Source of the DNA: Alteromonadaceae bacterium BrNp21-10
GTDB taxonomy: Bacteria; Pseudomonadota; Gammaproteobacteria; Enterobacterales; Alteromonadaceae
DNA: 64,000 bases
Reading direction: 5' to 3'
Assembly (NCBI GenBank): GCA_030418115.1
Contig: JAUHQD010000001.1
Location: forward strand, 248,001 to 312,000
The stretch's first letter is position 1, and the number at the start of each line of letters is the position of its first letter. The translations under genes were made by a program, and so were the position numbers. The notes under the pieces were generated by a model. That model did no database searches. It worked only from the letters and a program-made list of their open reading frames with translations, and was not told the origin of the DNA. Of the stretch, positions 55,557 through 64,000 are shown piece after piece.

Positions 55557-57488
55557 ATGGGTAAGATCATTGGAATTGATTTAGGTACAACAAACTCATG
55601 TGTCGCAGTCTTAGACGGTGGCAAAGCAAAAATTCTTGAAAACGCCGAGGGTGATCGTACTACTCCTTCGATCATCGCTTATACGCAAGATGGTGAAATC
55701 TTAGTCGGTCAACCAGCTAAGCGTCAGGCAGTGACTAACCCAGCCAATACTTTATTCGCTATTAAGCGTTTAATTGGTCGTCGTTGGGAAGATAAAGAAG
55801 TACAACGCGATATCGAAATTATGCCGTTTAAATTGGTTAAAGCGGATAATGGCGATGCGTGGGTAGAAGTCAAAGGTGAGAAAATGGCACCGCCACAAAT
55901 TTCTGCCGAAGTACTGAAAAAAATGAAAAAAACCGCCGAAGATTATTTAGGTGAGAAAGTTACCGGTGCAGTTATTACCGTTCCGGCTTATTTTAATGAC
56001 TCACAACGTCAGGCTACTAAAGATGCTGGTCGTATTGCGGGCTTAGAAGTAAAACGTATTATCAACGAGCCAACAGCCGCTGCACTTGCATACGGTATGG
56101 ATAAGAAGCAGGGTGACAATGTTGTTGCTGTTTATGACTTAGGTGGTGGTACGTTTGATATTTCAATTATCGAAATTGACGAAGTAGAAGGCGAGCATAC
56201 CTTCGAAGTATTAGCGACCAATGGTGATACTCACCTAGGTGGTGAAGATTTCGATAACCGTTTAATTACTTATTTGGTTGAAGCATTCCAAAAAGATTCG
56301 GGTATGGATTTACGTAAAGATCCATTAGCCATGCAACGTTTAAAAGAAGCTGGTGAGAAAGCCAAGATTGAATTGTCTTCAGCACAACAAACTGAAGTGA
56401 ATTTGCCTTATATTACTGCTGACGCTTCTGGTCCTAAGCATTTATCCATCAAAGTGACTCGTGCCAAATTAGAATCATTGGTTGAAGATATGGTGAAGGC
56501 TACGCTAGATCCAGTGAAACAAGCATTAGCAGACGCAGGCTTATCTGTATCGGATATCCATGATGTTATCTTGGTCGGTGGCCAAACTCGTATGCCGATG
56601 GTGCAAAAATACGTTACCGAGTTCTTTGGTAAAGAGCCGCGTAAAGACGTTAACCCTGATGAAGCTGTTGCCGCAGGTGCTGCTATTCAAGCGGGTGTAT
56701 TAGCTGGTGATGTGAAAGACGTATTGTTACTTGACGTAACACCGCTATCCCTTGGTATTGAAACCATGGGTGGCGTTATGACGAATCTTATTGAGAAGAA
56801 CACGACGATCCCGACTAAGAAGTCTCAAACCTTCTCAACTGCGGAAGATAACCAGTCTGCGGTAACGGTTCACGTACTACAGGGCGAGCGTAAGCAAGCC
56901 ACAGGTAATAAATCGTTAGGTCAGTTCAATCTTGAAGGTATTCGCTCTGCAATGCGTGGTCAGCCGCAAATCGAAGTGACTTTCGATATTGATGCTGATG
57001 GTATTTTACATGTGTCTGCGAAAGATAAGGACACCGGTAAAGAGCAGAAGATCACCATCAAAGCCTCTTCAGGTTTAGATGAAGCTGAAATCGAACAAAT
57101 GGTGCGTGATGCAGAATTAAATGCGGAAGCGGATAAAAAGTTCGAAGAACTGGTACAAACTCGCAACCAAGCTGATGGTATTGTTCACGGTACCCGTAAG
57201 CAAGTTGAAGAAGTCGGTGATGCGTTAGACTCTGAAGAAAAAGAGAAAATCGAAGCCGCTGTAAGCGAACTTGAAACGGCCCTTAAGAGTGAAGATAAAG
57301 CCGACATCGAAGCTAAAATGCAAGCAGTGATGGAAGCGTCTTCTAAGTTAATGGAAATCGCTCAGCAAAAAGCGACAGCCGAGCAAGCTGCGGCTAGTGG
57401 CGAAGCTCAACCAGAATCTTCGTCTGCACAAGATGATGACGTGGTAGATGCTGAGTTTGAAGAAGTAAAAGACGATGATAAAAAATAA
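55557..57488 (+). CDS. dnaK: Chaperone DnaK (Hsp70)
   Basis: A 643-residue Hsp70. [15 protein letters not shown] begins the nucleotide-binding domain, [12 protein letters not shown] and [10 protein letters not shown] are its phosphate and adenosine motifs. The linker [14 protein letters not shown] precedes the substrate-binding domain, and a Glu/Asp-rich tail ends [11 protein letters not shown]. The length matches E. coli DnaK. It is in the grpE-dnaK-dnaJ order. Confidence 0.99.
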   Translation: MGKIIGIDLGTTNSCVAVLDGGKAKILENAEGDRTTPSIIAYTQDGEILVGQPAKRQAVTNPANTLFAIKRLIGRRWEDKEVQRDIEIMPFKLVKADNGDAWVEVKGEKMAPPQISAEVLKKMKKTAEDYLGEKVTGAVITVPAYFNDSQRQATKDAGRIAGLEVKRIINEPTAAALAYGMDKKQGDNVVAVYDLGGGTFDISIIEIDEVEGEHTFEVLATNGDTHLGGEDFDNRLITYLVEAFQKDSGMDLRKDPLAMQRLKEAGEKAKIELSSAQQTEVNLPYITADASGPKHLSIKVTRAKLESLVEDMVKATLDPVKQALADAGLSVSDIHDVILVGGQTRMPMVQKYVTEFFGKEPRKDVNPDEAVAAGAAIQAGVLAGDVKDVLLLDVTPLSLGIETMGGVMTNLIEKNTTIPTKKSQTFSTAEDNQSAVTVHVLQGERKQATGNKSLGQFNLEGIRSAMRGQPQIEVTFDIDADGILHVSAKDKDTGKEQKITIKASSGLDEAEIEQMVRDAELNAEADKKFEELVQTRNQADGIVHGTRKQVEEVGDALDSEEKEKIEAAVSELETALKSEDKADIEAKMQAVMEASSKLMEIAQQKATAEQAAASGEAQPESSSAQDDDVVDAEFEEVKDDDKK

Positions 57489-57669
57489 GGATTAGTCCTT
57501 AGTTTTTACCCCGGGTGCGCAGCATTAATGGCTACGCGCCCGTGTTTGTATTTAAAGACTTAAACTATTTGTTGGATGTTGTGTAAATAGTTTGGAGACA
57601 GATGCGAATTTGCAATCCGATAATGGTGATAGTTAGTACTATTACATCGAAAAAGAGCCAAAAATAAAT

Positions 57670-58803
57670 ATGTCAAAACGCGATTATTATGAAGTATTGG
57701 GTGTGGCTAAAGATGCCTCAGAACGAGACATTAAGAAGGCGTATAAGCGCCTGGCCATGAAATATCACCCGGATCGCACTTCAGGCGATAAAGCGCTGGA
57801 AGAGAAATTCAAAGAAATTCAGGAAGCTGTAGAAATACTGTCCAATGAGCAAAAACGTGCGGCCTATGATCAATACGGTCATGCTGGCGTTGATCCTAAC
57901 CGTGGCGGCGGTGGTGCTGGCGGTGCAGATTTCGGTGACATATTTGGTGATGTTTTCGGTGATATATTTGGTGGTGGCCGCGGTCGTCAGCAATCTCGTG
58001 CACGTCGCGGTGCCGATTTGCGTTACAACCTAGAATTGAGCTTAGAAGAAGCGGTTCGAGGCAAAGAAGTTGAAATTCGAGTTCCTACCTTAGTAGGTTG
58101 TGAAGAGTGTGATGGTTCTGGTGCTAAAAAAGGCAGCAAACCCACTACTTGCCCAACCTGTCATGGGCAGGGCCAAGTACAAATGCGCCAAGGCTTTTTT
58201 GCAGTACAGCAAAGCTGCCCGACTTGTGCTGGTAAAGGTAAAATTATCGGTGATCCGTGCCGTCCTTGCCATGGTCAAGGCCGAGTCGAAAAAACTAAAA
58301 CCTTATCCGTTAAAATTCCAGCAGGCGTTGATACCGGTGATCGTATTCGCTTAACCGGTGAAGGTGAAGCGGGCGAAACGGGTGCAACTGCAGGTGATTT
58401 ATATGTTCAGGTACATATCCGCGAACATGATATTTTCCAGCGTGATGGTAATAACTTGTATTGTGAAGTACCGCTGAGCTTTACTCGCGCTGCCTTAGGC
58501 GGTGATATTCATGTGCCTACATTAGATGGCAAGGTGAAGCTTAAAATTAACCCAGAGACGCAAACTGGGCGTATGTTCCGTTTACGAGGTAAAGGGGTTA
58601 AATCAGTTCGCAGTGGCGCTACCGGCGACTTAATGTGTAAAGTAGTCATCGAAACACCGGTGAACCTTACGAATAAGCAAAAAGAATTGTTATCTGAGTT
58701 AGCTGAGTCAATGGGTTCGGGCAAAGATACTGGCAAACATAGTCCAAAAGAACAGGGCTTTTTTGATGGTGTGAAGAAGTTCTTCGATGACCTAACTAAT
58801 TAA
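57670..58803 (+). CDS. dnaJ: Chaperone DnaJ (Hsp40)
   Basis: A 377-residue type I J-protein. The J-domain carries YHPDRT (HPD at 33-35). A Gly/Phe-rich stretch (76-105) follows, then four CxxCxGxG zinc repeats ([32 protein letters not shown], about 142-200) and the peptide-binding C-terminal domain. A 181-base gap after dnaK includes a CGGGTGCGCAGC/GCTACGCGCCCG hairpin (about 57512-57543) that may reduce readthrough. It ends at a strong terminator. Confidence 0.98.
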   Translation: MSKRDYYEVLGVAKDASERDIKKAYKRLAMKYHPDRTSGDKALEEKFKEIQEAVEILSNEQKRAAYDQYGHAGVDPNRGGGGAGGADFGDIFGDVFGDIFGGGRGRQQSRARRGADLRYNLELSLEEAVRGKEVEIRVPTLVGCEECDGSGAKKGSKPTTCPTCHGQGQVQMRQGFFAVQQSCPTCAGKGKIIGDPCRPCHGQGRVEKTKTLSVKIPAGVDTGDRIRLTGEGEAGETGATAGDLYVQVHIREHDIFQRDGNNLYCEVPLSFTRAALGGDIHVPTLDGKVKLKINPETQTGRMFRLRGKGVKSVRSGATGDLMCKVVIETPVNLTNKQKELLSELAESMGSGKDTGKHSPKEQGFFDGVKKFFDDLTN

Positions 58804-58819
58804 TTTTATTAATTCATTT

Positions 58820-58847
58820 AAAAGCCGCTTAATTAAGCGGCTTTTTT
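58820..58847. terminator. Rho-independent terminator between dnaJ and pldA
   Basis: A 26-base perfect palindrome, arms AAAAGCCGCTTAA (58820-58832) and TTAAGCGGCTTTT (58833-58845), followed by TT on the plus strand. It serves dnaJ and probably the convergent pldA. Confidence 0.9.
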
Positions 58848-58869
58848 GTGTTCGTCAGATATTTATCCG

Positions 58870-59886
58870 TCAGAAATAATCGGTAAGGGCGATACCAATC
58901 CCAAAGGTTTGTTGATTATGATTGTAATCAATAAGGCTCTCGCCATAACCATTAAAGTATTGAATATAGCCACGTAAACGGCCGTGCATAGGAAAAGAAA
59001 CCCCTAACTCAAATGCGCCCTTGTGGGTTGATGTGTTTTGCCGGATCAGACCTGAAAAATCAATGCCATTCCATGTATAGCCAAGGGTTAGGTCAAAATG
59101 GCCCAAAAAGTCTTCGATATCGGGATTATCATCTCCAAGGGGAGATTCTGGATCGGGTTTTTCATTCTCGCTCAAGCGTTGCCAAGGCCGTATCGCCGCG
59201 ACAAAATTACCTTTCTCAAATATCAATGCGCTATAAAAACGATTCCAACTGCGTGAGTAACCCTGTACCTGACCATTTGATTGATGTTCGACACCGACTA
59301 CAAAACCTAAGTTTCCGTCGAATGGGTGCCACGGAGTAGGTGCCAGATAGAAAAATTCAGGCTGATAATTGGTTTCTCTGAAGGGTTTGGAGATATTACT
59401 GGCGTATATTTGCCACCAAGACTTTAGGGTCATACCAAAATATATGGCATCAAAATCAATGAATATATCCCCAGTATTTAGCGGGATCTTAAAACTAAAT
59501 TGGTATTTGGCTTCGATGCTTTCAAAATTGTCGGCTATTTCACCAATGTCATTATAAATCTGTTTATTGCGGTTTGTAGAATATAAAGCAGGAAGAACGT
59601 AATTCATTTTGTGAGGCGTAATCACAAAAGCATTAAACGCATTTTGTTTTTCCGCTAATAGTCGCTGGGATAATACACCGAGGTGTATTTCTTTATTTGA
59701 ATTTTTAAACGTATTGTTAGCCACTTTCAACTGGCATAGCTGCTTAATTACGCTGATGCTGGTGTCATCACTGGCTATTTTTATGGCTTCAAGCAGGCAA
59801 GTGTCATATAAACTGGTGTTTGCCATAGCCAAATTGCCGATGGCTAGATTAAAAATAAAAACGCTACAGCAAATACTTTTATGCAT
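58870..59886 (-). CDS. pldA: Outer membrane phospholipase A1
   Basis: A 338-residue outer-membrane phospholipase (OMPLA). The signal peptide ends LAMA. VGVEHQSNGQ holds the catalytic His and Ser, and SRSWNR the Asn; calcium-dimer activation is known for the family. The C-terminus is a 12-strand barrel ending ALTDYF with terminal Phe. It is activated by loss of membrane asymmetry. It is convergent with dnaJ and divergent from dapB across 354 bases. Confidence 0.9.
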   Translation of the reverse strand: MHKSICCSVFIFNLAIGNLAMANTSLYDTCLLEAIKIASDDTSISVIKQLCQLKVANNTFKNSNKEIHLGVLSQRLLAEKQNAFNAFVITPHKMNYVLPALYSTNRNKQIYNDIGEIADNFESIEAKYQFSFKIPLNTGDIFIDFDAIYFGMTLKSWWQIYASNISKPFRETNYQPEFFYLAPTPWHPFDGNLGFVVGVEHQSNGQVQGYSRSWNRFYSALIFEKGNFVAAIRPWQRLSENEKPDPESPLGDDNPDIEDFLGHFDLTLGYTWNGIDFSGLIRQNTSTHKGAFELGVSFPMHGRLRGYIQYFNGYGESLIDYNHNQQTFGIGIALTDYF

Positions 59887-61044
<1,158 letters not shown>

Positions 61045-61106
61045 GTAAGCTGTACTTGATATCAGCTCTGGTTGATATTCTGAGTTCAGGTTAAATAGAC
61101 TATTTT

Positions 61107-61147
61107 AAGGGTTTGGTTTTGTTTTATGCTTAAACCCTTTGTTTTTA
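61107..61147 (+). terminator. Rho-independent terminator after dapB
   Basis: Stem AAGGGTTT (61107-61114) with AAACCCTT (61132-61139), 17-base loop, followed by TGTTTTTA. It lies 62 bases past the dapB stop. Confidence 0.65.
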
Positions 61148-61167
61148 GCTAATAAGTAATTTGTATA

Positions 61168-61196
61168 TGGACGAAATTAGTGTCTTCGTGTACAAT
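61168..61196 (+). promoter_or_regulatory. Sigma-70-type promoter of carAB
   Basis: TGGACG (61168-61173), 17-base spacer, TGTACAAT extended -10 (TACAAT at 61191-61196). Transcription would start near 61204, giving a leader of about 104 bases before carA. Confidence 0.6.
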
Positions 61197-61216
61197 GCTG
61201 GGAATTTGCCAAAATA

Positions 61217-61233
61217 TCGCAAAACACTTGCGA
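61217..61233 (+). promoter_or_regulatory. Palindrome in the carA leader
   Basis: TCGCAA-AACAC-TTGCGA, 6-bp arms. The half-sites resemble PurR-type GCAA/TTGC, but the centre is 5 rather than 4 bases. It lies just after the predicted start point, where a repressor could act. Purine control of carAB is known in E. coli; here it is inference. Confidence 0.4.
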
Positions 61234-61256
61234 ATGCTAAGGTGAACAGGTGTTAG

Positions 61257-61278
61257 CGGGTTGTAAATACCCGTTTTT
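61257..61278 (+). terminator. Terminator-like hairpin in the carA leader (possible attenuator)
   Basis: CGGGT (61257-61261) pairs with ACCCG (61269-61273), 7-base loop, followed by T5. The stem is only 5 bp, so it is weak, but the U-run 30 bases before the carA start suggests regulated premature termination. Confidence 0.4.
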
Positions 61279-61307
61279 ATTAAGGTTTTCCAGTATAGGA
61301 GGTTGAT

Positions 61308-62438
61308 TTGTCTAAATCTGCCCTTTTGGTCCTTGAGGACGGTTCTGTCTTTAAAGGAATTGCTATTGGCGCTGATGGTATTGCTGTTGGGGAAGTGGTT
61401 TTTAATACTTCTATGACGGGCTATCAGGAAATTCTAACCGATCCATCATACGCAGAACAGATAATCACCCTGACTTACCCACACATCGGGAATACCGGTG
61501 TTAATGCTGAAGATGTCGAATCTGAGCATATTTGGGCTAAAGGCCTAGTGATCCGTGATTTACCTCTTATTGTCAGTAATTTCCGCAGTGAACAAAGCCT
61601 CAGCGATTATTTGCAAGCCAATAACATTTTGGGTATTGCAGAGATTGATACTCGTCGCTTAACTCGTATTCTACGTACTACCGGCGCGCAAAACGGCTGT
61701 ATTATTGCAGGCGATTTGGATGAACTTAGAGCCTTGCAGGCCGCTAAATCATTTCCAGGCTTAAAAGGCATGGATTTGGCTAAAGTTGTCAGTACCAAAG
61801 AGGCTTATGAGTGGAACGACAGTGTTTGGGAATTAGGTTCAGGCTACGCTAAAAATTGTCAAAATTTGCCTTATCACGTTGTTGCTTACGATTTTGGTGC
61901 CAAACACAATATTTTACGTATGTTGGTGGCGCGCGGTTGTAAATTAACAGTGGTGCCTGCTCAAACATCGGCTGAAGATGTTCTTGCCTTAAATCCTGAT
62001 GGAATATTCTTATCTAATGGCCCCGGTGACCCTGAGCCTTGTGATTATGCGATAGCCGCCATTAAAACGTTGCTAGAGACCAATATTCCTATTTTCGGTA
62101 TTTGTTTAGGTCATCAGTTGTTGGCATTAGCGAGTGGCGCTAAGACCAGCAAAATGAAATTTGGTCATCACGGTGCTAACCATCCGGTAAAAGATTTCAA
62201 AAATGATTGCGTCATGATCACCAGTCAAAACCACGGTTTTGCGGTGGAGCAGGACGGTTTACCGGACAATATTGAAATTACCCATGTGTCGTTATTTGAC
62301 CAGTCTTTGCAGGGCATTCATTTAACTGACAAGCCTGCATTTAGCTTTCAAGGACATCCTGAAGCGAGTCCGGGGCCGCATGATGCAGCGCCATTATTCG
62401 ACCACTTTATTGAATTAATCAAAGCAGCTAAGGGGTAG
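61308..62438 (+). CDS. carA: Carbamoyl-phosphate synthase small subunit
   Basis: A 376-residue glutaminase subunit supplying ammonia to CarB for carbamoyl phosphate, the precursor of arginine and pyrimidines. The start is TTG at 61308, with AGGAGG just upstream. The class I amidotransferase domain has [13 protein letters not shown], with the nucleophile Cys at about 264, and the GHHGANHPV and [11 protein letters not shown] segments with the catalytic His. It is 4 bases before carB, the normal operon. Confidence 0.97.
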   Translation: MSKSALLVLEDGSVFKGIAIGADGIAVGEVVFNTSMTGYQEILTDPSYAEQIITLTYPHIGNTGVNAEDVESEHIWAKGLVIRDLPLIVSNFRSEQSLSDYLQANNILGIAEIDTRRLTRILRTTGAQNGCIIAGDLDELRALQAAKSFPGLKGMDLAKVVSTKEAYEWNDSVWELGSGYAKNCQNLPYHVVAYDFGAKHNILRMLVARGCKLTVVPAQTSAEDVLALNPDGIFLSNGPGDPEPCDYAIAAIKTLLETNIPIFGICLGHQLLALASGAKTSKMKFGHHGANHPVKDFKNDCVMITSQNHGFAVEQDGLPDNIEITHVSLFDQSLQGIHLTDKPAFSFQGHPEASPGPHDAAPLFDHFIELIKAAKG

Positions 62439-62442
62439 CATA

Positions 62443-64000
62443 ATGCCAAAACGTACAGACATAAAAAGCATATTAATATTAGGTGCTGGCCCCATTGTTA
62501 TTGGACAGGCTTGTGAATTTGATTATTCCGGAGCTCAAGCTTGTAAAGCCTTAAGAGAAGAAGGCTATCGGGTTATTTTGGTTAACTCCAATCCCGCTAC
62601 TATCATGACCGACCCAGAAATGGCTGATGCTACTTATATTGAGCCAATACATTGGGAAGTGGTTCGTAAGATTATTGAAAAAGAACGTCCAGATGCCGTG
62701 TTACCGACCATGGGCGGACAAACTGCGCTTAATTGTGCGTTGGATTTGGACAAGCATGGTGTTCTTAAGGAATTCAATGTTGAGTTAATTGGCGCCTCTG
62801 CTGACGCCATTGATAAAGCCGAAGATCGCGAACGTTTTGATAAAGCCATGAAATCTATCGGCTTGGAATGTCCCCGTGCGGAAATTGCTCACACAATTGA
62901 TGAAGCACACGACGTTTCTACACGTATTGGTTTCCCTTGTATTATCCGTCCGTCATTCACTATGGGCGGAAGTGGCGGTGGTATCGCTTATAACAAAGAT
63001 GAATTTGATGAAATTTGTCGCCGTGGTTTAGATTTATCACCCACTAGTGAATTATTGATCGATGAATCACTCATCGGTTGGAAAGAATATGAAATGGAAG
63101 TGGTTCGCGATAAAAAAGACAATTGTATTATTGTTTGTACTATCGAGAACTTCGACCCAATGGGCGTACATACTGGTGATTCCATCACCGTTGCGCCGGC
63201 ACAAACCTTAACAGATAAAGAATTTCAAATTATGCGTAACGCTGCCATGGCGGTGTTACGTGAAATTGGTGTAGAAACTGGCGGTTCAAACGTGCAGTTC
63301 GGGGTTGACCCGGACACTGGTCGTTTAGTGATTATCGAAATGAATCCCCGTGTATCACGTTCTTCTGCTTTAGCATCAAAAGCAACCGGCTTCCCGATCG
63401 CAAAAGTAGCGGCGAAGTTGGCTGTGGGTTACACCCTTGATGAATTGGCTAATGATATTACTGGAGGCTTAACGCCAGCGTCATTTGAGCCATCTATCGA
63501 TTATGTTGTGACTAAGATCCCACGTTTCAACTTTGAGAAATTCGCAGGCGCTAACGATCGTCTAACCACCCAAATGAAATCAGTGGGTGAGGTAATGGCT
63601 ATTGGTCGTAACCAGCAAGAGTCTTTGCAAAAAGCTTTGCGCGGCTTAGAAGTCGGCGTTAATGGCTTAGATCCAATATTGGATTTATCTGACCCAGATG
63701 CTAAATCGAACTTGTTACGTGAATTGATGGAGCCCGGTGCCGAACGTATTTGGTACATTGGCGATGCGTTCCGTATGGGCATGACCGTTGATGAAGTATT
63801 TGAGCTAACCAAAATTGATCGCTGGTTCCTCGTTCAACTAGAAGAAATCGTATTATTGGAAAATCGCGTATCTGACCGTGGTCTTACCGGTATCGACGCT
63901 GATTTTATGCGCACTTTGAAACGTAAAGGTTTTGCTGATGCGCGCTTAGCCGATTTAACTAAAGTCAGTGAAGATGACGTGCGTGAAACTCGTCACAATT
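62443..64000 (+). CDS. carB: Carbamoyl-phosphate synthase large subunit, N-terminal part
   Basis: The first ~519 codons of CarB (about 1,070 residues when complete); the gene continues beyond the right end. It starts [20 protein letters not shown] with an ATG 4 bases after carA. This part contains the first ATP-grasp domain (carboxyphosphate synthesis), shown by [29 protein letters not shown] and [19 protein letters not shown], followed by the beginning of the oligomerisation domain. Nothing is unusual in the visible part. Confidence 0.97.
   Translation, partial: MPKRTDIKSILILGAGPIVIGQACEFDYSGAQACKALREEGYRVILVNSNPATIMTDPEMADATYIEPIHWEVVRKIIEKERPDAVLPTMGGQTALNCALDLDKHGVLKEFNVELIGASADAIDKAEDRERFDKAMKSIGLECPRAEIAHTIDEAHDVSTRIGFPCIIRPSFTMGGSGGGIAYNKDEFDEICRRGLDLSPTSELLIDESLIGWKEYEMEVVRDKKDNCIIVCTIENFDPMGVHTGDSITVAPAQTLTDKEFQIMRNAAMAVLREIGVETGGSNVQFGVDPDTGRLVIIEMNPRVSRSSALASKATGFPIAKVAAKLAVGYTLDELANDITGGLTPASFEPSIDYVVTKIPRFNFEKFAGANDRLTTQMKSVGEVMAIGRNQQESLQKALRGLEVGVNGLDPILDLSDPDAKSNLLRELMEPGAERIWYIGDAFRMGMTVDEVFELTKIDRWFLVQLEEIVLLENRVSDRGLTGIDADFMRTLKRKGFADARLADLTKVSEDDVRETRHN

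Noticed and set aside
61165-61256. 29-codon ORF ending right before the carA leader hairpin, looking like a leader peptide
   Set aside because: Its ATG overlaps the predicted -35 element, there is no good ribosome-binding site, and the codons are not enriched in Arg or any regulatory amino acid. The promoter explanation is simpler.

Overview
The window looks like a chromosome segment of a marine gammaproteobacterium of the Alteromonadaceae type (Alteromonas, Paraglaciecola, Glaciecola or a relative). This rests on the protein families: a TonB receptor with neighbouring tryptophan-halogenase-like, SapC and cupin genes, lipoprotein glycoside hydrolases, RnfH/RatA/SmpB/BamE order, an ECF-ChrR regulon, and a tmRNA tag ANDDNFALAA. 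Base composition looks moderate throughout. I see no insertion sequence, prophage, rRNA, tRNA or CRISPR array.

Layout. 1-5.0 kb: end of a GGDEF protein, asnB, an M28 lipoprotein peptidase and a DUF3025 gene. 5.0-7.2 kb: a small accessory island with a secreted Ntn-hydrolase, an attC-like palindrome and a small membrane protein, bordered by related hairpin-rich repeats in opposite orientation. 7.2-23.5 kb: a beta-glucan (laminarin-like) utilisation locus made of GH3, cupin_8, SapC, halogenase-like FAD protein, TonB receptor and three-module GH16, all on the minus strand, then divergent GH1, GPH-type sugar symporter and LacI regulator. Three copies of a TGTAAGCGCTT palindrome lie in the GH3 upstream region and the GH16/GH1 divergent region and are the probable LacI-family operators. 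23.6-35.9 kb: MscS, ZntB, LysR/GhrA, a second GH3 with a PA14-like insert, a discoidin-type secreted protein, an esterase, flavoproteins, and a HigBA-like pair whose toxin carries a frameshift. 36.2-36.6 kb: tmRNA (ssrA) on the minus strand. 36.9-38.9 kb: a membrane thioredoxin-like protein and a chemotaxis transducer.

38.9-48.8 kb is an ECF sigma/ChrR regulon in two minus-strand operons. sigma-chrR-DUF523/DUF1722-photolyase is followed by an eight-gene string (NTF2-like, SDR, FAD oxidoreductase, DUF1365, cyclopropane-fatty-acid-synthase-like methyltransferase, DUF2878, chalcone-isomerase-like, DUF3833). Each operon is preceded by the same promoter pattern, TGATCC-N18-TATNNA, which matches the RpoE/ChrR photooxidative-stress type. 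The set suggests DNA photorepair plus membrane-lipid modification under singlet-oxygen or light stress.

49-64 kb is core genome: smpB, ratA-rnfH, DUF1684, bamE, recN (with a LexA box), nadK, grpE-dnaK-dnaJ (with sigma-32-type promoters), pldA, dapB and carAB. carB runs off the right end. The carA leader holds a promoter, a palindrome and a terminator-like hairpin.

The observations I would look at first are the shared operator of the beta-glucan locus, the duplicated ECF promoter, the intergenic hairpin clusters that present GGA in their loops like CsrA decoys, the attC-like site, and the frameshifted toxin.
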